This document shows positions 34,468-43,804 of a stretch of DNA of 64,000 nt, in pieces; positions within the stretch are counted from its first letter, which is position 1; each line of letters opens with the position of its first letter. This DNA comes from Cephalotus follicularis (lineage: Eukaryota > Streptophyta > Magnoliopsida > Oxalidales > Cephalotaceae): contig BDDD01002040.1 in the NCBI GenBank assembly GCA_001972305.1, forward strand, positions 1-64,000, read 5' to 3'. A model generated the notes under the pieces. It did no database searches. It worked only from the letters and a program-made list of their open reading frames with translations, and was not told the origin of the DNA. A program made the position numbers and the translations under genes.

Positions 34468-34563
34468 TGTCCCCATGATGGGCGTTGTCCTTTGGAGAAA
34501 TCTGACAAGTACTGTCATTTCGTTCAGCGATTGCAAAAGACAACATCCCAGCGCATATACAAG
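34468..34563 (+). pseudogene. Captured exon of an Rsm22-like methyltransferase gene
   Basis: A 96-base exon sits between TGATGCAG (acceptor, ends 34467) and AAG|GTTTTT (donor, 34564). It encodes CPHDGRCPLEKSDKYCHFVQ, then RLQKTTSQRIYK. This matches the conserved C-terminal Cys block CPHDG.CPL....YCHFVQRL of plant Rsm22-like proteins, which assist mitochondrial ribosome assembly. The frame and both splice sites are intact and the Cys residues are kept. No other exon of the gene is recognised nearby, so it is a captured fragment, not a gene. Confidence 0.8.
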
Positions 34564-36289
34564 GTTTTTCTTTACCATATCTTAACTGTTTGCCTATGTG
34601 ATATTCATTTATCTAGTGTCTTTTATCGACACAATGGCCAATGCAAAAAGTGTTTAACCAATGCGTCAAATTTTCTCTCTATTTCTTTTCTTCTTATATA
34701 TGTATATATATATGCGACAGGCATTTGTATGAGGAGATATTGAGCATTCTCACAAGAACAATTTAGTTTAGTTTTTTTATATGTGTATGGAACAAGGTTG
34801 TCCTTTTATTTTTGGTAAAGTAATTGAAGGCATGTATTATGTATAACTTAAATATAACCTTTGTTTAGTTTTATTGTATGTATTTACTATTTTTAAGTTA
34901 TTTTATCAATTTTATAAATTAATTTTCAGTTTTAATGAAAAAATCATACGGTTACCCGCGGGTAGCCATACCCGTCTCAGGCGGGTAATGGGTATAGCTT
35001 TTAGTACCCATTAAAAAATGGGTAATTACTACCCATTACCCAAATGGTAGACCCATTGTCACTTGTACCCACGGGTAGCCACGAGTACCCGTTTGTTAGG
35101 TATACTGGGAACCCTGCCCTCTACCCATATGCTGTAGACCTCTAAATTGCCTCCTCTGGCCAGAAAAACTGGTGGGACTACTGACACTCTGAGGTGAGCC
35201 ACCCTGACTCGAGTTGTTGTTTCCTGATCTCTGGAACTTGTTACTGCTCCCAGAACTCCTCCCTGACTTTCAATATGAAGAAGCAGGTCTACTACTACCA
35301 GCCTGAATCCTCAAGTTACACAGTTCTTCAGACACATATTCAAGCTCTCTGGCTCTGCTAGCCAACTCAATGAAGGATCACAATCAAAGTGGCACTAACC
35401 TTTGTCTGATGTCTAGTCTAAGCCCACCAAGAAACTTATTGGCCTTCCTTGCCTCTGTGTTAACCATATGAGGAGCAATCCTTGCTAATTCAATAAACTT
35501 GGCCTCATACTGGGGCACAGTCATGCTGCCTTGTACTAAACTGAGGAATTCAGCCTCCATTTTGTCGATCTCAGTCTCAGGAAAATACTTCTCATCAAAT
35601 TATGTGACAAACAAATCCCAAGTCTTCTCTATCCCTGATTCCTCCCAAGAAGATTCAACTATCCTCCACCAATGCTATGCCTCACCATGTAGCATATAAA
35701 TAGCAAAAACAATCTTCTGCAGGTCTGCACATTCCAAGAACCTGAAGATTTTATCCATCTACATCAACCATCTCTCGGAGGCAATAACATCAGAGTCTCC
35801 CAAAAAAGCTGGAGGATTTAGATTCAAAAACCAAGTCAAAGAATCCTCCCTGTGTACAGAATGACCGACTGATCTCTTTGCCACCTCTGTACGTTCAGCT
35901 GCTCTCTCAGCTGCAGCTTGATCTGATGCGGCCAATTGGCGCTGCAAAATTTCATTCATTCTAGGCATAGTGGCATACATCTCTATTAAGTGGTCCACTG
36001 GCTCCTCTTGAGCTGGTGCAACAAACCCTCTTTATGGTGCCACATTACTCCCTTCTGACTCCTCAACACCTCTATTAGCCCTGGTGCACCTGCTCAACTG
36101 TCTACCTCTGGTTCTTCCAGTAGTTCCTCTCCGACGACCTTCCATATCTACCTTGTAAAAGAGAAAAAGGTCAGATATCCACCTATCTCAACCATAATTC
36201 CAAAATAACTGAACAATATACAATCTTAATAAGAACTCTTAATTCCAATAGCCAATGATCCTATCCTGGTATAGCCAACATAAAGTAGC

Positions 36290-36302
36290 GCTCTGATACC
36301 AC
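36290..36302 (-). other. Primer-binding site of the gypsy element
   Basis: Plus-strand GCTCTGATACCA is the complement of TGGTATCAGAGC, the initiator-Met tRNA primer site. It lies seven bases from the LTR start. Confidence 0.8.
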
Positions 36303-36879
36303 TAAAGCTATCACGCCCCAAACCACAGGAGAACCCCACGGCCCAACACATGGTAGGTCTGTCCATACGATCTATCTTTATACAAATGATAATACCCAAA
36401 GTACACTATAAATTAAAACTTTAATATACATAACATTTCATACATGTCTGTAGCACTGCCACAAGCCGGCAAGTCGATATAACTGAAATACAAAAGTCTT
36501 ATACAAATCTTATACGACCAGTCTCATACAAGGTAGATAAAAGAAACTACACTGCAACTGGAAGTCTTGCTCTGTAGACTGTCTCGCTCACTTCGAAGTA
36601 TCCTCAGCACTCGTCCCTAAAAATTTGTGCCCATTTCTAGAATGGGTAAGCCAAACACGGCTATGTAGGCTGAAAGACTACAAGAGGGGGGTGAATTGTA
36701 GACTTTAAATAAAATATGAACTTTTTCGAGAAATATGCCAACACAAGAAATTAGATCAACAATTAAAAAATAACAATTATAATAAACAATTATACTTAAG
36801 AAAGTAAAGAGATAGAGTAGAGGAATGCAAACACAGTTTATAGTGGTTCGGCTTAATCTCTTGCCTACGCTTTATAATC

Positions 36880-36980
36880 CCATAGGCGTCAACAGCTTCA
36901 AATTTAACAATACCATAGGCGTCGCCTCCTTCAAGTTTAACAATTCCATAGGCGTCGACAGCTTGTTTACAGTCGATTTT
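36880..36980. repeat. Three tandem 33-bp units
   Basis: CATAGGCGTC starts at 36881, 36914 and 36947. The units read CATAGGCGTCAACAGCTTC, CATAGGCGTCGCCTCCTTC and CATAGGCGTCGACAGCTTG. The block from about 36665 (GAGGGGGGTGAATTG, TATAGTGGTTCGGC) looks like another LTR leader inserted in the 5' LTR. Confidence 0.75.
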
Positions 36981-37914
36981 GTATGCTTTGTGTTATTGTT
37001 TGTCTTGCACAAAACAAACTTATTAGTGGCAAAAATGTTATCATCAAAACTAGGAATTGAGACATAATTGTCTACATAGGCAATACTATATGCAATGAAG
37101 TGAACAGATATATGCATGGCATGTGAAATGCATGAATGCCAATTGTGGACAGCGTAAGTACATCAACCGTCCTTAAGTGGTGGCATACTTAACGAGTCCT
37201 AATCATAGGAAAGACCATAGGTCTACAGATGCTCCATAAGTCAATCCATAACCATCCATGGGTACAAACAATCCATAAGGTATGAGTACCACCCTGCCTC
37301 TCTGGACCAAGATAGTACAACTACTGTCTACCCACCATTTTGGGTCGTGGCCGAGTGGGGTCAAAATAACACTGACCACATCAACCATACCATAATGCTA
37401 GTCCCTTATAGGTTCTAGCCCATAACCATAATTTATTCCATTTGTCCATTCCATACCGTATTTCCATAATTCCATCCACAACGCGGTGTCCCCATAGGTT
37501 CACCCCTAAAGGGATGTTTCATTCCCTTCCATATGATGTGGTCTAACACCCATAACCTTCATCATAGAAATGAAGATTATGAATGGGTTATCTCGTCAAG
37601 TTTCAAACAATAATAAACCATTAACCCTAACCATATAAAGCACGAAACCCATGACCATATAACCATTTAAATGATAGGGACCTAACCATAAAGGATCGCA
37701 TGGGATCCATCCATCAAAAATCATTTTCATAACCATTTTCCATATCCATTTTCATAACCATTTTCTTAGTCCCTAACAAAGTTATTAAAACAATGGAGAG
37801 GAGGTCCAACTAGGATATTCGTGTCCAAACATCCCAATTGAACTAACCTAACTATTTATTGAAAACCTCTTTAAAATTTATTTTGAAGATTGATTTGAAG
37901 ATTAATTATTTTAA

Positions 37915-38293
37915 GGGATAAGTCCATTTCCCCCCCTGAACTTTACACATTGTGTCTCGTTGGCCCCTAAAATTTTTTTCGTATCAAAGTTGCCCCCAAA
38001 TTCTTCTCCGTTCATCACCATTGCCTTCCGTCAAATTTTCCGTCCAAAATCACCGTTAAGTGACACGTGGCCGGCAAAATCCCCGTTAAGTGACACGTGG
38101 CCCTCACCATTTGTCTACCATGTGTCACTTAACGGTGCCACCTGTCACTTAATGGTGATTTTGAACAGAAAATTTGACGGAAGGCAACGGTGATGAACGG
38201 AGAAGAGTTTGGGGGCAACTTTGACACGAAAAAAAGTTCGGGGCCAACGAGACACAACGTGTAAATTTCAGGGGGCAAAAATGGATTTAACCC
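37915..38293. mobile_element. Mutator-type foldback MITE
   Basis: TTATTTTAA is duplicated on both sides (37906-37914 and 38294-38302), a 9-bp duplication typical of Mutator-like elements. The ends are GGGATAAGTCCATTT and AAATGGATTTAACCC. The inverted arms extend inward for about 150 bases each (CGTTGGCCCC and GGGGCCAACG, CTTCCGTCAAATTTTC and its complement), so nearly the whole 379 bp is one hairpin. The centre has two direct copies of CCGTTAAGTGACACGTGG. Confidence 0.9.
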
Positions 38294-38428
38294 TTATTTT
38301 AAAGAAGGGTTCACATAGGTTACACGTCCTTAGGGAGGCTTTCTATAGAACCCATTTGAAATTGAAAAGGGGATTAAAACATAACATTTGTATAAAACAG
38401 GGCGCTAAAGTTTCAACACTTAAGCAAA

Positions 38429-38574
38429 GCGTCGACAGTTAGCATACATTGCAAAGTGTCGACGTTTTCACATAAGGCATCGACGATTAAGGCATTGCAT
38501 CTCAAGCGTTGACAGTTTTGAAGCAAAGCGTCGACAGTTTTGAGTCGACGGTTTGACCCAAAGGGTCGATGGTT
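38429..38574. repeat. Array of GCGTCGACAGTT-type motifs in the gypsy 5' LTR
   Basis: Copies include GCGTCGACAGTT (twice), GTGTCGACGTTT, GCATCGACGATT, GCGTTGACAGTT, GAGTCGACGGTT and GGGTCGATGGTT within 146 bases. Confidence 0.85.
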
Positions 38575-39285
38575 AGAGCGCACAACAGCTTCATAAATCA
38601 GTCTAGAAATCAATTCAAATCCATTTAAATCGTTTAAAACTTGATCCGAATGAAGCTATAAGCTCCTATGGTTGATTATAGCTTAAAAACAAGTTTAAAA
38701 CCTTGAAATCAACTCTCATATACCCATAATCAAGAGAGAGAGGAAGTTAGGCCTAAAAGCTTAAAACACTCAAATTTCTCTCTGATTTCCATCCTAAGCC
38801 ATAATCAATCATAACAATTACCCTAACTCATCCATCTAACATGCATACACCCATCCATAACCATATAAACATGCAAATCATTATAATATGCAAGTTCATA
38901 ACATATATGTAGATTATACCTCAAAACTGTTGAGACGAAGAATGAGCTGGATTCAATGTTGGATCCTAGATCTGATCCGTCCTTCAAATTCCAAACTCTG
39001 CCACGAATCCAAATACTCCTTCCTTGCTCGATTCTGCCCACTCTCTCTCTAACTCTCTCTCTCTCTCCAGAAATGGAAAGAGAAATGAAAAATGAGAATA
39101 GAAAGAGTTAACTCATCTATATATATACTCATTTGGGCAAAAAACTTGAAAACATACCATAGGCTCAGTTGAACCCCAATAACCCATAAACAACCATAAA
39201 AGTGAAAAATACCATAATATTATATACACATCATGCCATCCATCAATACAATACCGTAAAATACCATATAAATACAAACAATTTC

Positions 39286-39931
39286 GTACGTCTATAGCTC
39301 GGGGCTTATATTATATATCTAGTTAGCCTCTTATCTGTCTCATAGATGGATGAATATGAGTGTATGTTTAGGTTAATAGTCTCTATATAAGCTGGTATAG
39401 GATGGTTTATATATGGATTCGTTAACCATAATTCTTCACGCATTATGCCATGCATGTATTGATATCGGCTATACTTGTTCATATCATCAGCATAGGGGGT
39501 ATGTTTCTGAAAGGCCTTTGGGCTGACCCATCATTCGGGATGGGGTATCTTTAAGAATTCAAGTACATATGGATTAGAGGCGAGTGGCAGTGGGCATAGA
39601 CACGAAGATTAGTGATGATTGAAGTGCATGGTTTTCAAGGATGGTTCATTCTGGGTTTTCATTTGTTTAATGTTAAAGACATGTATATTAAAGATTTGTA
39701 AGGTTTTATTATGATATGTAAGGACTTGTATGGGCATGGTATGTATTAAGAATGAAGTGTTTTGTAATGTATTAATGTTTAAAATGTTTTGAATGGGCGC
39801 ATGCACATATTGTTAAAGTTTTAAATTTACATGGTTTTCTGATGTATGAAATAGACTTACTGTTATCTGACATAGGTGAATGAACAAATTTTGGTGATGT
39901 CATGGATCCCCTACGGGTTCGGGGTGTCACA
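39286..39931 (+). repeat. 3' end of a Tekay-like LTR, probably the far part of the LTR begun at 25287
   Basis: It contains CCCATCATTCGGGATGGG and ends ACGGGTTCGGGGTGTCACA, the same design as the ends of the neighbouring LTRs. About 60 bases near 39365-39420 (GGTTAATAGTCTCTATATAAGCTGGTAT) resemble 26940-26975, so the two parts overlap and may come from different copies. Flanks CCCGT (25282) and CCCAC (39932) match only partly as a duplication. Confidence 0.5.
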
Positions 39932-40489
39932 CCCACACTCTCTCTCACACACACACACATTATCCTCTTTAAAACACTAAACCATATCTCTCCCTCCCCT
40001 CTTTTACTACTGCCACCATTAACAACCCCATTTGGAGAAGATTGATTATTTTACTTATCATTGTTACATCCACTGAAGCTTGCCATCTATTTTGGGAACA
40101 CTTGGACTTGAGTCCAATCTCCAATTTCTGCCGATTAATCGATTTACAAGCTTCTAATTGTTAGATAGGGTTTCTCTACCTAAAATGCCATTTATTATAT
40201 ACATATAAACTGTATTTGAGTTATTGGAATGATTGTTATCGGCTGAATTTATTAATTGTGAAAAATCAATGAAAAAATGGTTAGAGATCTATTTTAGCCT
40301 TTTTATTGTTTGAAAACTTTCTGATAGTCCAAATGACTTGATATCTTGATATGTTTTTTTTAGACATATCTAGATAATTCATTCAAAGTTTCATTTCGGA
40401 CAGAATTGAAAAAGGTTATGAAAATCAAAAGTTATGCCATTTTGGAGTTTGTTGTCAAATTGGGGAAAATCTGCAGAACTTGGCATTCC

Positions 40490-40747
40490 AATCGACTGGG
40501 GACTCATTTTAGTCAACTGGGATATATAGGATTTGTTATTTTTGAGCCTTAAATCGATTGGGAACTCACTCTAGTTTATTGGGATAGGTTACAATCGACT
40601 AGAGACCCATTTCTGTCGACTAATTGGCTAGAAAATCATGCCCAAACCACCTGAAATGATGACAGCCGACTGGAGGTTCCTTCTCCAGTCGACTATGATG
40701 CTTTTAAACATGGGAGTCAACTCTATTTTAAATGGTGTCGACTCCAC
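40490..40747. repeat. Array of TCGACTGG-type motifs in the outer solo LTR
   Basis: Copies include AATCGACTGGGGACTC, AATCGATTGGGAACTC, AATCGACTAGAGACC, TGTCGACTAATTGG, AGCCGACTGGAGG, CAGTCGACTATG, GAGTCAACTC and TGTCGACTCC. Confidence 0.8.
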
Positions 40748-42493
40748 ACTAAGTTTTCAACTTTGAATCAACTCTCTAATGGTTTTTACCCCGAAAAGTG
40801 TTGTTTCAACATGTTTATTAACAGACGGCATTAGGTAACCACATTGGGTCAAGCACTCTTACTTGAGATAAGTCGTAACCGCTTAATGCTTGTATTTACA
40901 AACAAAAGTTACTAGGTTGTTAAGCGATGATGTTTTATCTGGAGTGTCCTTTTCCTAGAGTTGATTGTTAGCCGAGCATAAACACTTGAGTTAGTCTTCT
41001 AAGCTAAGCGCCGATTCTTAGAATCTAACCTTCGCCATTTTGGTTATCCCTTAGCACCTTGTTACTCATTTTTCAAACCGTTTACAATGTTTTTAAATGT
41101 CTGCTTGACCGGAATTCACTTGAGATCACTCAAGCTCTTTTCAAACTATTTTCTCCTTGGTTAGGCAGGTTATGAAATTCTAGTAGATCAACTGATTGTA
41201 CAACACTTTTGATTGACACAATTGACCAACTGATTCATCAACTAATAGATTGCTTGACTAACTGATTGAACCACGGTTTTTTCATCTACCGACCCGTTGT
41301 ATTGAACGGTGAAATAGTGGTGTTGATGATTGAGTGATTGATTGAGACCATAGGCACCTTAATGATTCCCTAATAGGGCACGCGTGGCATTCCACTCTGA
41401 TTAGGAATTCGTTGTCTATTGGTTAGTGATATTATTACTGACTGATATTTATTGATTGATTGATTGACCGTGACCATAGGTGTTTAGAGCATTCTAGCTA
41501 GGAAGCTAGGTGATGGTCGTACAACCAACTATTCCCTCTGGTTAGATGTTTGCCGCCTATTGGCTATTAACATTAATTGATTGATTGTATTACATTGTCC
41601 CTATAGAGTGGCATAGCGATCCCAATCAGTGCTGTAGGACGTCATGTTCCGCTTACCGATGTATCAGTTATTGCGCTCCTTTGGAGTTGTAGCTATACCA
41701 TTGATTACTGCACTCCCTTCCGGTTGTAGCGATATTGCGCTCCTTTCGAGTTGTAGTGATTCTTAGCATTGTCTAGAAGATCTAATTAGTCAGGAACGGC
41801 CAATCTTAGATGATTAGATACCTCCATCACCCTTTTAGAATGACTACCTTCTCATGATATAAACTATTGTTACTGACATTGATACCATATTGAAATGCCA
41901 TAAACTCTATAGGATTATTGATTGATTCATTGTCTAATAGATGATTGATAAGAGTAATTGATTAGATTCCATTCTTATACATCGATATGGGATGGTTGTA
42001 TATGAATGGTTGATCACAATTGACATTCATGCATCCACACACTATCCACTGATATTGTACACGTTGTTATTGCCTATACTGTTATTGTACATCGTTATTG
42101 CATACTATTTATATAGCATAATCTCTACATGGGGATGTACCTACTTGGTCCTATGGTTAACCCATCCTTCGGGATGGGGCGTTTACTTTGATTTCAGGTG
42201 GTTCTTCAAGGCCCAGTGGACGTACAGGCTCTTAGTTGTTATTGCAGTTTGAAGATTGGACCTTTTGCTACTTTATCATTCATGTATAAGTATTGTACTT
42301 ATTGTATCATGTATTGTGCATTTATCGAGCTGTAATAATCTTTATTGTATCCGCAATCTACTTTTATATGCTTGATACATGTGTGTAATAAATTTTTAAA
42401 TTTATCTTACTTTTGATACATATCCTAGGCCCGACTACTCTATTATATCGAATATAATGCCTCGAGTTTGTTACCCGGACGCAGGGTGCTATA

Positions 42494-43377
42494 GATACAA
42501 ACTTAATTTGAGGTTCAATGTTTATTCATATTACCTAAGGGTCAATATGTATTACTAGATGTCAATATTGATCAGTAGGATACCCGATATCAACTGATTA
42601 TTAATCTCGTTCAATAAAGAATTAAAATCATTGTTTAATTCTGTTTTTTTATTAGAAGTTTCTAATACAATTAGGAATGATTAATTGAAAAATCGTAAAT
42701 GTTACGATTAATTTTACAGTCTGCGTAATTATGAATCCATAGAGTCACATATAATACAAGTGTGATAATGCAAATAGATTGGAGAGAAAATTAAATTAGG
42801 GCTTATCCCTAATTAATAATACTAATGTGATTAGTATAATTGAATGTGCTTGTTTGATAAGCTAAATGGTTAATGAGATTAATTGGGTTGACTATTCTTA
42901 TTACTTATCTATCTTTGACTATGTCAAGTTGAAAGGTAGTAAGATTTGACCATCACTTAATATAAATAGAAAGTGATGGCCCTGAGAATAAGCTGAAGGA
43001 CTTTATAACTAGAAAACTAAAGGAAGAAAACAAAAGGAGGACTAGCATCCTAAACCCTTTTGGTCAAAATTTTTAGTACTCTCTCTCCCTTGATTCTTTG
43101 CTAACTCTCTTGGTGTGGACTACTTGGAGGAAGCATAACATTGTTTCTCAAAGTGTATTGAAGTGAGAAATGATTTGAAAAGAAAATGAGGAGTAAAGAT
43201 TTGACCAAGTAAGTTTGAGATCATTCTCAGTCACTTCTCTTTTATTATTTACATCAAAGTGTTTGATCAAAAACAGATGTTGGTATAGGTTTTCATACTT
43301 GTTAATCCATTCTGCTTAGGGCTGCATGAAATAGTTAGATTAATAGTTAATCTGGCTACTTTGTATAGAAACCAACA
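42494..43377. other. LTR-like DNA, class unresolved
   Basis: No coding frame. A TATAAATAG box (about 42961) is followed by ACTCTCTCTCCCTTG and TTGCTAACTCTCTTGG, the order of an LTR promoter and leader. No paired repeat was found. Confidence 0.35.
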
Positions 43378-43597
43378 TCCTTTTGGTAGATTGGCCAAGG
43401 AGTTTATAAAAATTTGAGGTTAAGCGTACTTGGGTAGGCGTAGTACTAAGATGAGTGACCTCCTAGGAAATCTCACCAAATCCATCAACAATGACAAAAC
43501 CATGATTCTCACGGGGAAACATAGATGTATGGATGTTGTGGGTTCTGCATGAGGCAAAGCTGATAATTTCTTATGTGATTTAGGTCAGGTCGTTCCA
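43378..43597 (+). mobile_element. Cassandra-like TRIM, 5' LTR (left end truncated)
   Basis: It aligns with 51080-51310: TTTTGGTRGATTGGCCAAGG, a 5S rRNA-derived block, GGACAAAACC or GACAAAACC, ACAYAGATGTATGGATGTTG, GGCAAAGC and a degenerate GTCGTTACA end (GTCGTTCCA, 43597). A primer site TTGTTATCAGAGC follows at once. The 5' part of this LTR, present in the 3' copy, is missing here. Confidence 0.8.
43419..43474 (+). repeat. 5S rRNA-derived segment in the TRIM 5' LTR
   Basis: GTTAAGCGTACTTGGGTAGG, then CGTAGTACTAAGATGAGTGA and CCTCCTAGGAA follow the 3' half of plant 5S rRNA (GTTAAGCGTGCTTGGGCGAG, then AGTAGTACTAGGATGGGTGA). This region includes the internal promoter area of 5S genes. It is not a functional 5S gene because only about half is present and it has many changes. 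Confidence 0.8.
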
Positions 43598-43667
43598 ATT
43601 GTTATCAGAGCTAGACCCCCTCTAGTAAGTGTGGTTCAGAGACAAACCAAGCAGAAGCCAGTAAGCC

Positions 43668-43804
43668 TGTAGCACCCCTTCCCGGAGCCACCATTATAGC
43701 GTTGTTAGGGAATGTTGTGGTTAAATACAGTGTTCCTTACCTGTCCCATACCGAAAAAGGGGAGAAAGTAATTAAACTATATATGAACTGACCTAGAAAC
43801 TAAT
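43668..43804 (+). repeat. Start of the TRIM 3' LTR, left of the nested element
   Basis: It begins TGTAGCACCCCTTCCCGGAGCC after a short TRIM interior. It is cut at CTAAT (43800-43804), where the gag-only element inserted, and resumes at 51074. Confidence 0.7.

Larger units (their letters stand above)
33952..35104. mobile_element. hAT element carrying a host exon, possibly composite
   Basis: CTGGGAAC is duplicated on both sides (33944-33951 and 35105-35112), an 8-bp duplication as made by hAT elements, and removing the block restores the gag sequence. The ends are TAGACCTGGCAAA and its degenerate complement TTTGTTAGGTATA. The left 176 bp (33952-34127) is bounded by TAGACCTGGCAAA and TTTGCCAAGTCTG and looks like a complete small MITE. 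A direct repeat of its GGGTAATGGGTATAGC..TACCCGTTTG part closes the right end. Between the two lies exon-intron DNA from a host gene. Confidence 0.85.
33704..36146 (-). pseudogene. Gypsy gag, interrupted by an hAT element
   Basis: The probable start is at 36144-36146 (MEGRRRGTTGRTRGRQ). The frame includes VDHLIEMYATMPRMNEILQR (35998-35940), PPAFLGDSDVIASERWLM (about 35760) and the retrotransposon gag region down to 35113. After the hAT insertion it resumes at 33943 and reaches a degraded zinc knuckle (CVHCQRTNHTSDDCWW, CMVYGVSDHIAKECPH, 33870-33760). Several stops and small indels are present. Gag would form the particle that packages element RNA. Confidence 0.78.
26979..39285 (-). mobile_element. 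Degraded Tekay/Del-type Ty3-gypsy element with nested insertions
   Basis: Reading leftwards there is a 5' LTR (about 39285-36309), a primer site (GCTCTGATACCA on the plus strand, 36290-36302), gag, protease, reverse transcriptase, RNase H, integrase, and a truncated 3' LTR (27180-26979). The two LTR copies share TCACRCCCCRAACCAC..GAGAACCCCACGGCC and diverge after TTTCATACATGT, where the left copy joins integrase directly. The polypurine tract and the polyprotein tail are therefore deleted. Stops and frameshifts occur throughout. Four elements interrupt it (29037-29425, 29861-32791, 33952-35104, 37915-38293). The 39285 boundary is approximate and no duplication was found. Confidence 0.75.
36309..39285 (-). 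repeat. 5' LTR of the gypsy element (start truncated)
   Basis: It starts TATCACGCCCCAAACC on the plus strand (degenerate TGTCAC). It contains a triple 33-bp repeat, a foldback MITE and a TCGA-motif array, then CT-rich leader sequence in reverse (39030-39075). Its far end blends at about 39285 into the end of the enclosing LTR without TG/CA termini. Confidence 0.6.
24667..42493 (+). mobile_element. Solo LTR of a Tekay/Del-like Ty3-gypsy element, interrupted by nested insertions
   Basis: The outer copy starts TGTAAC at 24667 and ends GGGTGCTATA (degenerate GTTACA) at 42493, with GATAC on both sides (24662-24666 and 42494-42498) as a perfect 5-bp duplication. After removing a TRIM LTR (24673-24863 plus its duplication) and the block 25287-39931, about 3.0 kb of LTR remains. 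It has a TATATAAA box (25123-25130), a CT-rich leader, a TCGA-motif array (40490-40747) and a terminal CCATCCTTCGGGATGG hairpin near 42162. No internal region remains, so it is a solo LTR. The joint at 25286/39932 is inferred from the layout of related LTRs. Confidence 0.7.

Noticed and set aside
43419-43474. Functional 5S rRNA gene
   Set aside because: Only the 3' half is present with many substitutions, and the context is a TRIM LTR.
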